A stretch of 64,000 nucleotides of DNA. Origin: Ammoniphilus resinae. GTDB taxonomy: Bacteria > Bacillota > Bacilli > Aneurinibacillales > RAOX-1. The stretch lies in assembly GCF_017873965.1 (NCBI RefSeq), contig NZ_JAGGKT010000008.1, positions 1-64,000 of the forward strand, written 5' to 3'. Numbering within the stretch: position 1 is the first letter of the stretch; every line of letters begins with the position of its first letter. Below the pieces are notes generated by a model, which did no database searches, had not been told where the DNA came from, and saw only the letters and a list, made by a program, of their open reading frames with translations. The position numbers and the translations under genes are program-made. Positions 1 to 7,845 of the stretch are shown here, one piece after another.

Positions 1-101
1 TTTTGGTTTTGCTGGGTTTTTAAACTATCTCAGTCATTTCCAAATTCAACCTACGTAAAACATTGTGGTAGTCGGTTTCGTTCATTGTAACTATTCAAAG
101 C

Positions 102-115
102 TGCAAACGTTTGCA
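102..115. promoter_or_regulatory. LacI-family-like operator palindrome
   Basis: TGCAAACGTTTGCA is a perfect 14-bp palindrome with the central CG typical of LacI/GalR-family operators. It departs from the CcpA cre consensus at the two W positions, so a dedicated LacI-type sugar regulator fits better than CcpA. The gene it controls probably lies left of the window. Function is inferred from shape only. Confidence 0.35.
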
Positions 116-183
116 ATCAAATAGAAAAGCTCCTTAACGGAAATATTTTCCTCTATTAAACCTATTTAAAATCGATTTCCAGT

Positions 184-208
184 AATAACGGAAAATTCTT
201 CCGTTATT
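184..208. repeat. Dispersed hairpin, AATAACGG family
   Basis: Arms AATAACGGAA and TTCCGTTATT (10 bp, perfect) flank a 5-nt loop. A weaker relative lies at about 134-158. Similar palindromes occur at 5061-5082, 7332-7351 and 10303-10370, each directly after a gene end. They probably act as terminators or 3-prime end hairpins. Confidence 0.6.
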
Positions 209-253
209 CCCCCCTCCCCAATACCGAACCGGACAACTCCTCCCTCCCTAGAC

Positions 254-1171
254 CTAAGCAAGTTCATTCGCCGTTTCCCGAACGGTTTTGGAAGCATGTG
301 TGCACAGTTGTTTCAAAATAATGGGAGTCTGCAGGGACCTGATGCTCGAAATGGCATAAACGAGTGCAGTTTGCGCTTCGGGCAAAGGGTGATCGAGGGC
401 AGCAACTAAAATGGGGAGTGCTTCTTCTTTTAATTGCGCGGCCAATGTTGTCGCTGCGGAGGCCACGAGGTAAGGATCTCCATGTTCGAGATAGGGTGTT
501 ACCCACTCCTGCAAGCGCGGCTCATCAAGTGCAACCAAAGCGTCCATGCATTCTACAAGAACCTCGGGGACTTCTTGGTTGGGATAGGTTAATTTTACCG
601 CAAGAATCGCTGCCCCTGAGGAATCCCCGTAGATGCCGATCCCTTTCGCCGCTGCTTGTCGTGTTAACATTTTCGCGTAACGGTACTCATGAGATGTCTG
701 AACTGGAATATTCGGTTCAAAATCAAACAGTAACAACGATAAATCGGTGAGCAGTCCACGGACCCGAAAGTTTGAAAGAATTAACGCAGCATTAGCGCGC
801 AACTGGATGGACATGTCGTTATTCGCTTTGAGCTGGATGGTTTTCAGCGCACGGTGTACCCAGTCAGCTGCCTGAATGTCGCGATATGCTGCAATCAAGG
901 AAATAATTTCTCCTCTTACTTCACAATGTGGATCCCTTTCAATTGGGTCTTCCTCGATCCAGGCATAGCAGTCGTAAATTTTACCCAGAATCTTTTCTCC
1001 GCCCATCTTTCCGAGCAAACGGACAACTTATACCAAGATATACGAAGACGGGTCACGTAGCAGATCTAGCAATAATGGAACTGCCTTCTCCGGTGCCAGC
1101 TTTTCAAGCATGTTTACCTCCTGCAATCGTTCCTCCACTTTTCGCGATTACAAGTTGATTGGATTCGCCAT
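254..1171 (-). pseudogene. HEAT-repeat protein, two in-frame TAA stops
   Basis: The long open part (1018 to 254) encodes alpha-helical HEAT/PBS-lyase-like repeats, a scaffold or protein-interaction fold with no catalytic motif. The same frame continues upstream to an ATG at 1171 behind a good ribosome binding site (GGAGGGAG, about 1179-1186). It reads MANPINL-stop-SRKVEERLQEVN, then a helical segment from MLEKLAPEKA to SSYILV, stop, VVRLLGKMGG. Both interruptions are TAA, at codon 8 (1150-1148) and at 1030-1028, where CAA (Gln) would fit. Upstream sequence is clearly coding-like on both sides, so this looks like a full gene of about 305 codons broken by nonsense changes. An internal ATG at 1111 follows AGGAGGTAAAC and could restart but meets the second TAA. 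The TTG at 1018 has no Shine-Dalgarno. Sequencing error is an alternative. Confidence 0.75.
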
Positions 1172-1190
1172 GTTCTATCTCCCTCCGGAA

Positions 1191-1820
1191 CTAGTTAATC
1201 TCCAACACTTTTACTAATCGAATCTTTCGATACATATCACCAAACATAATCGGTTTATCAAGCTGAAGATTTACCATAGACCGATACGGATTCAACGTCT
1301 CGTCGAAATGCAAACCAATATCCGTACCGAGAAAAGAAACAAGAGGGCGGATCAGTTTCTTCCCAAAAGATAAGTCCATATCCTTTGGAGCAAATTTATC
1401 GAAAATCAATATCCGTCCCCCACCTTTGGTTACACGAATCATTTCTTCAAGAGCCTTTTTCGCATCCGGAACTACAGACAAAATCAGGCTTCCCACCACG
1501 ATGTCAAATGATTCGTCAGCAAATTGGAGGTCTTGCGCGTCCATTTCTTTGAAAGTAATGGGATCATTTTTGAATTTCTCCTTGGCTTTGTGTAGCATTT
1601 CTGGGGAAAAATCGATTGCTGTTACGTTCAAATCCTTTCGGGGAATCCAGGCTAAATCCGCACCCGTTCCAACTCCAACAAAAAGAATGTTTTGTCCTTT
1701 TTCAAACGTCTCTTCGGCAAATAGGTTTTTCCTTGCTTGAAGAAATGCTCCTGAATTAAAGAATTGATCGTAAAATGGAGACCATAATTTGTATATAAGT
1801 CGATTCCAACTATTATTCAT
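1191..1820 (-). CDS. Class I SAM-dependent methyltransferase (UbiE-like)
   Basis: A 209-residue cytosolic methyltransferase. The glycine-rich SAM-binding motif I is LFVGVGTGADL at about residues 45-56, followed by the acidic end of strand beta-2 (VTAIDFSPEML) and motif II/III positions (MDAQDLQF, FDIVVGSLILSVV). This matches the Methyltransf_11/25 group, related to UbiE and phospholipid N-methyltransferases. The substrate cannot be read from sequence. Start ATG follows GGGAGAAGATCAGGAAA. It sits directly upstream of the broken HEAT gene on the same strand, about 20 bp away, so the two may have been co-transcribed. Confident on fold, not on substrate. Confidence 0.85.
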   Translation of the reverse strand: MNNSWNRLIYKLWSPFYDQFFNSGAFLQARKNLFAEETFEKGQNILFVGVGTGADLAWIPRKDLNVTAIDFSPEMLHKAKEKFKNDPITFKEMDAQDLQFADESFDIVVGSLILSVVPDAKKALEEMIRVTKGGGRILIFDKFAPKDMDLSFGKKLIRPLVSFLGTDIGLHFDETLNPYRSMVNLQLDKPIMFGDMYRKIRLVKVLEIN

Positions 1821-2117
1821 TTTCCTGATCTTCTCCCTCTAACCCCGTTAAAAAGCCGATACCGTCACATGAAATGGTATCAGCTAATTGTATCTAGTGC
1901 GTTTATCCTACACTCTATCATTTCTATCCAAGTGGACCATCTTCCTCCAACCGATAGGAACAATTTGGAATTTAAGTCAGTCCACCGGCGACTGCTCCAC
2001 AACTTTCACTAATACAATATGTCCACCTAAACAAAAATCTGAAAATTAGGTCTCCATCCAGTTCCCTTTTTTCCTTTCATCATAGGATATCTCGATAATG
2101 ATTAAAGGAGGGTTTAT

Positions 2118-2966
2118 ATGGCTGGAAAGGTGAAGGTAAGCCCAGAATTCAGAAGGCTTTGTATGCAATTTGGGAGAATTTTAGGAGGTGAGGCCGAACT
2201 CGAGGACGGGCCGGTTTGTTTTGTCATGCGCGCTACAAGGCTTAGAGAAACAATCTTAGGAAGACGCACGCTTTCCCCTTTGGTTCGTCACCAACTCTTT
2301 TCGTTTGAAGCTCTTGATCGGAATGGTCGTGCACTCTGTTTGGGTGAAACGGCAGTGCATCAAAATCAGGCGAATCGCTTAATTAGGAATCTGCAAAGTC
2401 GGGGCATTACCGTAACCGCCCTTCATAATCACTGGTTAAGAGAAAACCCCCGTTTAATGTACGTTCACTGGGAATCCATTGATAATCCGATTGCCTTTGC
2501 AAGGAAAACAAGAGACGCCATTGCTTTCTTGGGAAGTACGGATATGGGGAGGGAAGTAAATCCAGGCCAACGGTTTAGAAGGCTTTGTAACCAGTTCTCT
2601 TCTATTTTAGGTGGCACAGAGCATGAAATTACCAGGGGACCGGTATGTTTTGTCAGCAGAACGAGAAGATTTAACGCATCGATTCTAGGAAGACGTACGA
2701 ACTCCCCTTTGGTTAACTATCAGCTGTTTTCCTTTGAGTCACTGGATCAATCGGGTCGCGCGCTTTGCTTAGGAGAGACTGCCCTTTTTCAAAACCAAGC
2801 GAATCGCTTAATCAGAAATCTGCAAAGTCGGGGCATTACTGTAACAGCGCTTCATAATCACTGGTTAGGTGAAAATCCTCGATTAATGTACATTCACTGG
2901 GAATCAATCGATCGTCCCGCTGCATTTGCAAGGAAAACCAAACAATCGATATCTTTCTTGGGTTAA
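2118..2966 (+). CDS. Tandem DUF1259 (LppY/LpqO-like) protein
   Basis: A 282-residue protein made of two near-identical copies of the DUF1259 domain (about residues 8-140 and 150-282). Each copy has the same landmarks: RLC-QFGRILGG near the start, GPVCFV, ILGRRT-SPLV, LFSFE-LD--GRALCLGETA, LIRNLQSRGITVTALHNHW and NPRLMY-HWESID. The repeats are also highly similar in DNA, so the duplication looks recent or homogenised. DUF1259 is known from mycobacterial lipoproteins LppY/LpqO and some Firmicutes; its function is unknown. No signal peptide or lipobox is present, so it is probably cytosolic. Start ATG follows AAAGGAGGGTTTAT. It stands alone on the plus strand. Confidence 0.85.
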   Translation: MAGKVKVSPEFRRLCMQFGRILGGEAELEDGPVCFVMRATRLRETILGRRTLSPLVRHQLFSFEALDRNGRALCLGETAVHQNQANRLIRNLQSRGITVTALHNHWLRENPRLMYVHWESIDNPIAFARKTRDAIAFLGSTDMGREVNPGQRFRRLCNQFSSILGGTEHEITRGPVCFVSRTRRFNASILGRRTNSPLVNYQLFSFESLDQSGRALCLGETALFQNQANRLIRNLQSRGITVTALHNHWLGENPRLMYIHWESIDRPAAFARKTKQSISFLG

Positions 2967-3003
2967 CCAATCCACAGGACTTTTCACCCTAATTAAGCCG
3001 AAA

Positions 3004-3042
3004 AACCCCCTCATCCCTGATGTTTTTGGGGATGAGGGGGTT
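3004..3042 (-). terminator. Intrinsic terminator of yitT
   Basis: A 14-bp stem (AACCCCCTCATCCC / GGGATGAGGGGGTT) with a short loop. On the minus strand it is followed by TTTTT, so it chiefly terminates the leftward yitT-type gene; it may also stop the DUF1259 transcript. Confidence 0.8.
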
Positions 3043-3113
3043 AAGTTACTCACTCAAAAAGGTGCCATTCAAACGCTTCGACAGAAGTATCCAACGAAGA
3101 TTCCTACATACGA

Positions 3114-3989
3114 CTAATGAATATTTTGTTTTCTAAAGTTACCACCCTTAACTTCTGCTACGTCATATACGATAACGAATGAATTGGGATCGATTTCTTG
3201 AATAATTTCTTTTATTTTGCTTTCTTCTAAACGGTTGATTACACAGGTGATTTCTTTGAATTTCTCATTTGAATATCCGCCACGAACTAGATTATAGGTT
3301 GCACTTCGACCGAGGCGATCACGAATGGTCTCAACCATTAACTCGGGTTGATTGGTAATAATTTTAAACGTCTTCGAACCGCTTAAACCTTCCTCAACAA
3401 TATGAATTACTTTAGAAGCTATAAAATAAGCAATTCCCGATAAGATTGCCCCCTGCAGACCGAAAATAGTTGAGACGACGATAAATACAAACATGTTTAA
3501 AAATAAAATGAGATCACTTGTACCAAAGGGTAAATTCCGAGAAAGCAGTACGGCTAACATATCAATCCCATCTAATGCCCCACCATTTCGCAAAGCTAAC
3601 CCCATCCCAAATCCAATAATAATTCCGCCAACAACAGTTATTAACAATGTATCGCCTTGAATAATCGTGGGTACATGGTGCATAACGATGGTTCCGATGG
3701 CCAGTGAAGCAATACCGATCACGGAATAAATAGCAAAAGTTTTACCAATTTGTTTATATCCTAAAAATACGAATGGAATATTGAGTATGGCAATGAGAAC
3801 TCCAAGTGGAATTCCAATTAGTTTTGAGCCAACAATACTAAGACCTGTCACCCCTCCGTCGGAAACGTTATTTGGGATTAATACGGCTTCTAGTCCATAT
3901 GCTGTAATAAAGGCCCCTATAACCACCGCTAATACTCTAGATACCTTTTTAGGGATATTGGTTTTTTGGGCTTTTGCGATTGTGCTCAA
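3114..3989 (-). CDS. YitT-family membrane protein (DUF161/DUF2179)
   Basis: A 291-residue protein with the YitT family layout: five or six hydrophobic helices in the first ~190 residues (for example VLAVVIGAFITAYGLEAVLIP and LLITVVGGIIIGFGMGLALR), then a soluble C-terminal DUF2179 domain (TNQPELMVETIRDRLGRSAT to the end). The NNVSDGGVTGLS and GGALDGIDMLAV segments are family signatures. The family is very common and paralogous in spore formers; its role is not established. The start is TTG, after ATGAGGACATAAAA. Monocistronic, with a terminator downstream. Confidence 0.9.
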   Translation of the reverse strand: MSTIAKAQKTNIPKKVSRVLAVVIGAFITAYGLEAVLIPNNVSDGGVTGLSIVGSKLIGIPLGVLIAILNIPFVFLGYKQIGKTFAIYSVIGIASLAIGTIVMHHVPTIIQGDTLLITVVGGIIIGFGMGLALRNGGALDGIDMLAVLLSRNLPFGTSDLILFLNMFVFIVVSTIFGLQGAILSGIAYFIASKVIHIVEEGLSGSKTFKIITNQPELMVETIRDRLGRSATYNLVRGGYSNEKFKEITCVINRLEESKIKEIIQEIDPNSFVIVYDVAEVKGGNFRKQNIH

Positions 3990-4154
3990 TTTTATGTCCT
4001 CATTTCCTATGATTTAACTTTATTTGTTATTATAACCGCTTCCGGAATACCGTTCTATTCTAAAACTGCAATTTAATCTTTAAGAATATCACTTCCAAAA
4101 ACCTCGTATATATGTACACTTAGCTTCATGGTAATCTTAAGTTGGTGAAATCCT

Positions 4155-5063
4155 ATGAACATGAATCCAATGAAACCAATGCTTTTAACCTCTGCAGGTC
4201 GAGCCTTTGATCACGATGATTTTATCTTTGAGGTAAAGTGGGATGGCTGGAGAATCATTCTCCACAAAGATGGGGAGCGGGTTGAAGCCTATACCAAAAA
4301 TGGGGGTTGTATTTCCGACCGTTTTCCGGAACTAGGCGAGGTAGCTCAATCCATCAAAGCCCAAAAGGCCATCATCGATTGTGAAGGGGTTTGTATCAAG
4401 AATGATAAACCGAACTTTGATGACTTTTCCTATCGCGGAAGACTTCAGGATCCGATAAAAATTAGATCAGCTATGATCACCCATCCCGTTACCTTCGTAG
4501 CTTTTGATGTGTTGTATGCCGATCGATGGCATTTAGATGACCCATTAATTGAACGTAAGAAAATACTGCAAGAACTAATTATACCAAATGAATACATTCT
4601 TCCAACCTTGTTTGTCAAAGGGACAGGAAAACAATTAAGCCAGCTTACTATAGATCGAGATTTGGAAGGCATCGTAGCGAAACGTCTCGATTCCACATAC
4701 AAACCAGGAGTGCGTTCAGGCGATTGGATAAAAATTAAGAATTACAAACAAATCGATACCATCATCCTAGGTTACAGAACAGAGCCTCACTTTGCTTTCG
4801 TGGTGGGTTTAAACTTTCGAACCGTCTCAAACAAGCCTGTAGCGGTTGTTGAAGTGGGGGTTTCGCCAGAAGAGAAGATGGCCTTTTTAGAAATAGCCAA
4901 AGGGTTACACACCGGTAAAAAAAAAAATATCCAATGGATTGAACCTAGACTATGCTGCAGGATTCAATACCGCGATCGAACAGACACTCATCATTTAAGA
5001 GAGGTAAGTTTTAAAGGGTTTTTGTTTGATAAAAAACCGGAGGATTGTAAGTGGGGGTATTAG
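4155..5063 (+). CDS. ATP-dependent DNA ligase (LigD ligase-domain type)
   Basis: A 302-residue stand-alone ligase: adenylation domain (about 5-195) plus OB-fold domain (about 196-302). Motif I is FEVKWDGWR with the AMP-accepting Lys28; motif III is FVAFDVLYAD, motif IV DLEGIVAK and motif V DWIKIKN. There is no polymerase or phosphoesterase domain, unlike full LigD of bacterial end joining, and no Ku gene is nearby. In spore formers such ligases usually repair double-strand breaks in the spore or germinating cell; that role is inferred. Start ATG follows GGTGAAATCCT. The stop codon TAG is the first triplet of a hairpin repeat (5061-5082). Confidence 0.9.
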   Translation: MNMNPMKPMLLTSAGRAFDHDDFIFEVKWDGWRIILHKDGERVEAYTKNGGCISDRFPELGEVAQSIKAQKAIIDCEGVCIKNDKPNFDDFSYRGRLQDPIKIRSAMITHPVTFVAFDVLYADRWHLDDPLIERKKILQELIIPNEYILPTLFVKGTGKQLSQLTIDRDLEGIVAKRLDSTYKPGVRSGDWIKIKNYKQIDTIILGYRTEPHFAFVVGLNFRTVSNKPVAVVEVGVSPEEKMAFLEIAKGLHTGKKKNIQWIEPRLCCRIQYRDRTDTHHLREVSFKGFLFDKKPEDCKWGY

Positions 5064-5082
5064 CGAAAAATTTTTTTCGCTA
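5061..5082. repeat. Hairpin repeat overlapping ligase stop codon
   Basis: TAGCGAAAAA and TTTTTCGCTA form a 10-bp perfect palindrome with a 2-nt loop. The TAG stop of the ligase gene is part of the left arm. The T-rich right arm makes it terminator-like. It belongs to the TAGCGG hairpin family of this window. Confidence 0.65.
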
Positions 5083-5099
5083 TACTCTTACACTTCTGG

Positions 5100-6044
5100 C
5101 TATGATTGGTCCTCCATGTAATGATCTATTGTGAGAAACACTCTATCGAGGATTGTTTTCTCTTCATTTAATAATTGATGGTTTCCACCATGAATTAAAG
5201 ATATCGAGCTATTAGTAAATCGTTTTTTAATAAATTGCAGATTATATTTCCAATCCACCGTACTGTCTTTGTCCCCCTGGATCACCAATAACTCATCTTT
5301 AACCCTGGATCGATCCATTAATGTTTTGTTCCAGTCAATCAACGCCCCGATCCATCTTAATGCTACTTTCCGATTCTGCAGAGGGTCGTTTTTTATAAAT
5401 TCCTGAAAGTCGAGATCTGAACTGTTTTGTCTAAAGACCCTGTTCATTTCCTTAAGAAATGGGTTGAACAACACATATCCCATTTTAGAAAGATGCCACG
5501 GTTTACACCTGACCAAAGGACAGATGAAAATAATTTTGCTAAATATCGAATCTTGACGAAATAAGTATTCCATTGCAACAGAGGAGCCTGTACTGTGTGC
5601 AATGAGGTGAACCGGCCCCTTTACCTGATGACAGATTCCCAATAGATGCTGAAATACAGAATAGTAGATCGTAAAGTTGTCAATGCTTGCTCTTGTCCCA
5701 CTTGACAGCCCATGCCCAGGTAGATCAAACGAGATCACATGGTACTGCTTCTTTGTTAAATGGTGAATTACATTTTTAAGGGTGCCTGTATGATCTAAGT
5801 AACCATGAATCAAAAAGACGGTTGCTTTAGGTGATGCTGGTTTAAACGATTGGACAAAGATCTTCTCCCCCACATATCTCGTGAATCCATAGTTATATTC
5901 AATTCCCTCAATATCTAGTTGATAGTACTTAAGGTAATCCATGATTTCCTTGCTTCTCTTTTCAAGACCACCTAGATGGAATTCAACTTCAGATTGCTTT
6001 AATTGATCCAATGAATCTTGTATTGCTCCTTTAGGTACGATCAT
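5100..6044 (-). CDS. Alpha/beta hydrolase, monoacylglycerol lipase-like
   Basis: About 314 residues. The hydrolase fold shows the oxyanion HGYLDHTG segment, the nucleophile elbow AHSTGSS (serine in the Gx-S-x-G-like turn; first glycine replaced by His-Ser context), an acid region VIQGDKDSTVD and the catalytic histidine in HGGNHQLLNEE. It is cytosolic (no signal peptide) and most like the Hydrolase_4/lysophospholipase group acting on lipid esters. An in-frame ATG at 6074 exists, but AAGGAG lies just before the ATG at 6044 (MIVPKGA), so the latter is preferred. The family-1 hairpin array lies just upstream. The exact substrate is unknown. Confidence 0.8.
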   Translation of the reverse strand: MIVPKGAIQDSLDQLKQSEVEFHLGGLEKRSKEIMDYLKYYQLDIEGIEYNYGFTRYVGEKIFVQSFKPASPKATVFLIHGYLDHTGTLKNVIHHLTKKQYHVISFDLPGHGLSSGTRASIDNFTIYYSVFQHLLGICHQVKGPVHLIAHSTGSSVAMEYLFRQDSIFSKIIFICPLVRCKPWHLSKMGYVLFNPFLKEMNRVFRQNSSDLDFQEFIKNDPLQNRKVALRWIGALIDWNKTLMDRSRVKDELLVIQGDKDSTVDWKYNLQFIKKRFTNSSISLIHGGNHQLLNEEKTILDRVFLTIDHYMEDQS

Positions 6045-6125
6045 GTCTATTTCTTTTCTCCTTATGTTAGGCATTAAAGTTAGGGAAGTGAAGGAAATCA
6101 GATTTAAGGATTGGGGGGTGGATTC

Positions 6126-6227
6126 TATTTCGGACTCAGATCACCAGTTTCCACTCCACTCAGTCCGAATCAGGGCTCGATTCGGACTCAGATCACCAGT
6201 TCTCACTCCACTCAGTCTGAATCAGGG
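6126..6227. repeat. 52-bp hairpin array, family 1, 2 units
   Basis: Two units start at 6126 and 6178, exactly 52 bp apart. Each has arms near TTCGGACTCA and TCAGTCCGAA with a locus-specific loop (GATCACCAGT...). The right end reads TCAGTCTGAATCAGGG. The TCA at 6222-6224 is the TGA stop codon of the Lrp gene on the minus strand, so the array abuts and overlaps that gene end. Confidence 0.9.
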
Positions 6228-6668
6228 TAGTGCAGCACTCAGCGGACTCCCCTGTTTGACCTCTTGAATCGATACGTTCAAGCTATAGTTACCATATGCC
6301 AGAAGTTTATCTAGAAAAAGATTCAACTGATCTTGGGCTGTCACTTTTAGTTTTAAATGGTAACAGCCTGCCCCGGATATTCGATGTGCTTCGACTACCT
6401 CTTTTCGCTCCTTAATAAAGTCAATAAACGCCATATGATTGGTTGTTTTCATATGAATAATGACAAACGCTGTATAAGAAAGTCCGACTTTCATTTCATC
6501 GATGATAAGGGAGTAGGCTTTAATTACACCACTTTCCTCCAGTTTTTTAATCCGGTTCCCTACCGCTTGTCCGCTCATATGAATTTGTTCGCCTAGGTCT
6601 TTCCATTGAATACGTGAATTTTCGGTTAGCAACCGCAGGATTTGGAAATCAATTTGATCAAGTTCCAT
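6222..6668 (-). CDS. Lrp/AsnC-family transcriptional regulator
   Basis: A 148-residue feast/famine regulator. The N-terminal winged HTH covers residues 1-60 (MELDQIDFQILRLLTENSR; recognition region QIHMSGQAVGNRIKKLEESG) and the C-terminal RAM ligand/oligomer domain follows (YTAFVIIHMKT, VVEAHRISGAGCYHLKLKV). Such proteins form dimers to octamers and sense amino acids. It is divergent from the isochorismatase-like gene at 6788, its most likely local target. Start ATG follows AAAGGAATTTACA. The last residues and TGA stop run into the hairpin array, suggesting the 3-prime end was replaced when the array arrived. Confidence 0.9.
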   Translation of the reverse strand: MELDQIDFQILRLLTENSRIQWKDLGEQIHMSGQAVGNRIKKLEESGVIKAYSLIIDEMKVGLSYTAFVIIHMKTTNHMAFIDFIKERKEVVEAHRISGAGCYHLKLKVTAQDQLNLFLDKLLAYGNYSLNVSIQEVKQGSPLSAALP

Positions 6669-6787
6669 TGTAAATTCCTTTCACCATGAAATGAATTGAA
6701 CTAAAACAGTTTCACCAAGGTATCGATCAAAATCAAGTTATGATTTATGATCTTATTATAATTTATTTTATTGATGAGGTGGAAAAA

Positions 6788-7330
6788 ATGAGCACAGCTT
6801 TGATCTTAATTGATATTCAAAATGATTATTTTCCAAACGGAAGAATGGAATTAAGCCATCCTGTGAAAGCAGCTAGTAACGCAAGTAAAATTCTTGAACG
6901 GTTCAGACAAGATAATGGTCCTATTTTTCATGTCCAACATATCTCGCTCCAGGAAGGGGCCACCTTCTTTCTCCCCAATACGGAGGGTGCTCAAATTAAT
7001 GAGGCTGTTTTACCATCGGGCGAAGAGAACTTGATTATCAAACATAGACCAAACAGCTTTTTCGAGACGGGACTAGAGAGCAAATTGAGAGAAAATGGCG
7101 TGACCAAGTTAGTCATTTGCGGGATGATGACGCACATGTGCATTGATGCCACGGTTAGAGCGGCAAAAGATCTCGGGTTTGAATGTACCCTGATTGAAGA
7201 TGCTTGTACGACAAGAGATCTAACTTACCAAGAAAAAGTCGTGCCCGCTGAACAAGTTCATTTTGCGTTTGTTAGTGCGCTTAATGGAATCTATGCCAAG
7301 GTGGTTTCAACAGAGGAATTTCTGAAGTAA
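6788..7330 (+). CDS. Isochorismatase-family cysteine hydrolase
   Basis: About 180 residues. Typical family landmarks are ALILIDIQNDYF (catalytic Asp), a Lys in IIKHRPNSFFET and the catalytic cysteine in VICGMMTHMCIDATVRAA. Relatives hydrolyse nicotinamide, isochorismate or N-carbamoyl compounds; the exact substrate cannot be told. An upstream in-frame ATG at 6740 is possible, but GAGGTGGAAAAA directly precedes the ATG at 6788. Divergent from the Lrp regulator. A hairpin repeat follows the stop by one base. A second, more distant paralogue lies at 24320-24841. Confidence 0.88.
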   Translation: MSTALILIDIQNDYFPNGRMELSHPVKAASNASKILERFRQDNGPIFHVQHISLQEGATFFLPNTEGAQINEAVLPSGEENLIIKHRPNSFFETGLESKLRENGVTKLVICGMMTHMCIDATVRAAKDLGFECTLIEDACTTRDLTYQEKVVPAEQVHFAFVSALNGIYAKVVSTEEFLK

Positions 7331-7331
7331 T

Positions 7332-7351
7332 TAGCGGGAAATTTTCCGCTA
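7332..7351. repeat. Hairpin repeat after hydrolase gene
   Basis: TAGCGGGAAA and TTTTCCGCTA make a near-perfect palindrome one base after the stop codon at 7330. Same family as 5061-5082. Probable 3-prime end hairpin. Confidence 0.6.
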
Positions 7352-7404
7352 TCTCGCTACATCTGCTAGAATTTACCTTTCCTTTTCTATATAATAAAAA
7401 TCAA

Positions 7405-7463
7405 ATAGTCGTGATGAATGACTCCTACTAGCCATTAAAGATAGCCGGTAGGAGTTTGTTTTT
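7405..7463 (+). promoter_or_regulatory. crcB leader: terminator and partial fluoride-riboswitch-like sequence
   Basis: ACTCCTAC (7421-7428) pairs with GTAGGAGT (7448-7455), followed by TTGTTTTT. In bacillar crcB leaders the fluoride riboswitch ends with ...GATGACTCCTAC and then exactly this type of terminator. Here GTGATGAATGACTCCTAC is present, but I cannot find the 5-prime half of the aptamer (GGNGATGG..CGCC). It may be a truncated or degenerate riboswitch, or only an attenuator hairpin. Confidence 0.5.
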
Positions 7464-7477
7464 CTGGAGGTCTTTTA

Positions 7478-7843
7478 ATGAATATTTTAGCTGTGGGGAT
7501 CGGTGGGTTCTTTGGCGCCATTTTACGCTACACGCTTGGTGAATGGATCCATACAACAAACGGATTCCCTCTTGGAACGTTGATCATTAATCTTCTAGGG
7601 TGTCTGCTGCTGGCTTGGTTTTTCACCATCACTACAAAGAAGTGGCAGATTCATCCACCTATTAAAGTCGGTATCGGAACCGGATTTGTTGGTGCCTTCA
7701 CCACCTTTTCCACCTTTTCCGTGGAAACGTTGAATTTGATAAACCATCATCAAATGGGATTGGCAATCCTCTATGTGTTGGTCAGTGTTTTTGGGGGTCT
7801 CGGCTTCGCATTGGTGGGCGCTAAGTTAGGAGGGTCGGAATAA
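7478..7843 (+). CDS. crcB: Fluoride exporter CrcB/Fluc, subunit 1
   Basis: A 121-residue, four-helix membrane protein. It shows GGFFGAILRY near the N-terminus, the conserved pore asparagine in LIINLLGC, and the Phe-box segment FVGAFTTFSTFSVE in helix 3. Fluc channels are antiparallel dimers that let fluoride leave the cell. In many Firmicutes two different genes lie side by side, as here, and can form heterodimers. Start ATG follows CTGGAGGTCTTTTA. It is 2 bp from the second crcB. The leader carries a terminator that resembles a fluoride-riboswitch expression platform. Confidence 0.93.
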   Translation: MNILAVGIGGFFGAILRYTLGEWIHTTNGFPLGTLIINLLGCLLLAWFFTITTKKWQIHPPIKVGIGTGFVGAFTTFSTFSVETLNLINHHQMGLAILYVLVSVFGGLGFALVGAKLGGSE

Positions 7844-7845
7844 CC

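Larger units (their letters stand above)
20..253. other. Gene-poor left edge
   Basis: No supportable gene is seen. The stretch holds a perfect 14-bp palindrome at 102-115, hairpin sequences at about 134-158 and 184-208, and a pyrimidine-rich tract just after the pseudogene end at 254. A 21-codon minus-strand ORF (85 to 20) lacks a ribosome binding site and is not called. Confidence 0.5.

Noticed and set aside
20-85. 21-codon minus-strand ORF near the left edge
   Set aside because: No ribosome binding site and no recognisable product; more likely chance.
364-750. 128-codon plus-strand ORF opposite the HEAT gene
   Set aside because: Antisense shadow of the HEAT frame with no motif or ribosome site.
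6126-6227. Could the hairpin arrays be integron attC sites or transposon ends?
   Set aside because: No integrase or transposase is present, no gene cassettes lie between units, and unit length is constant.
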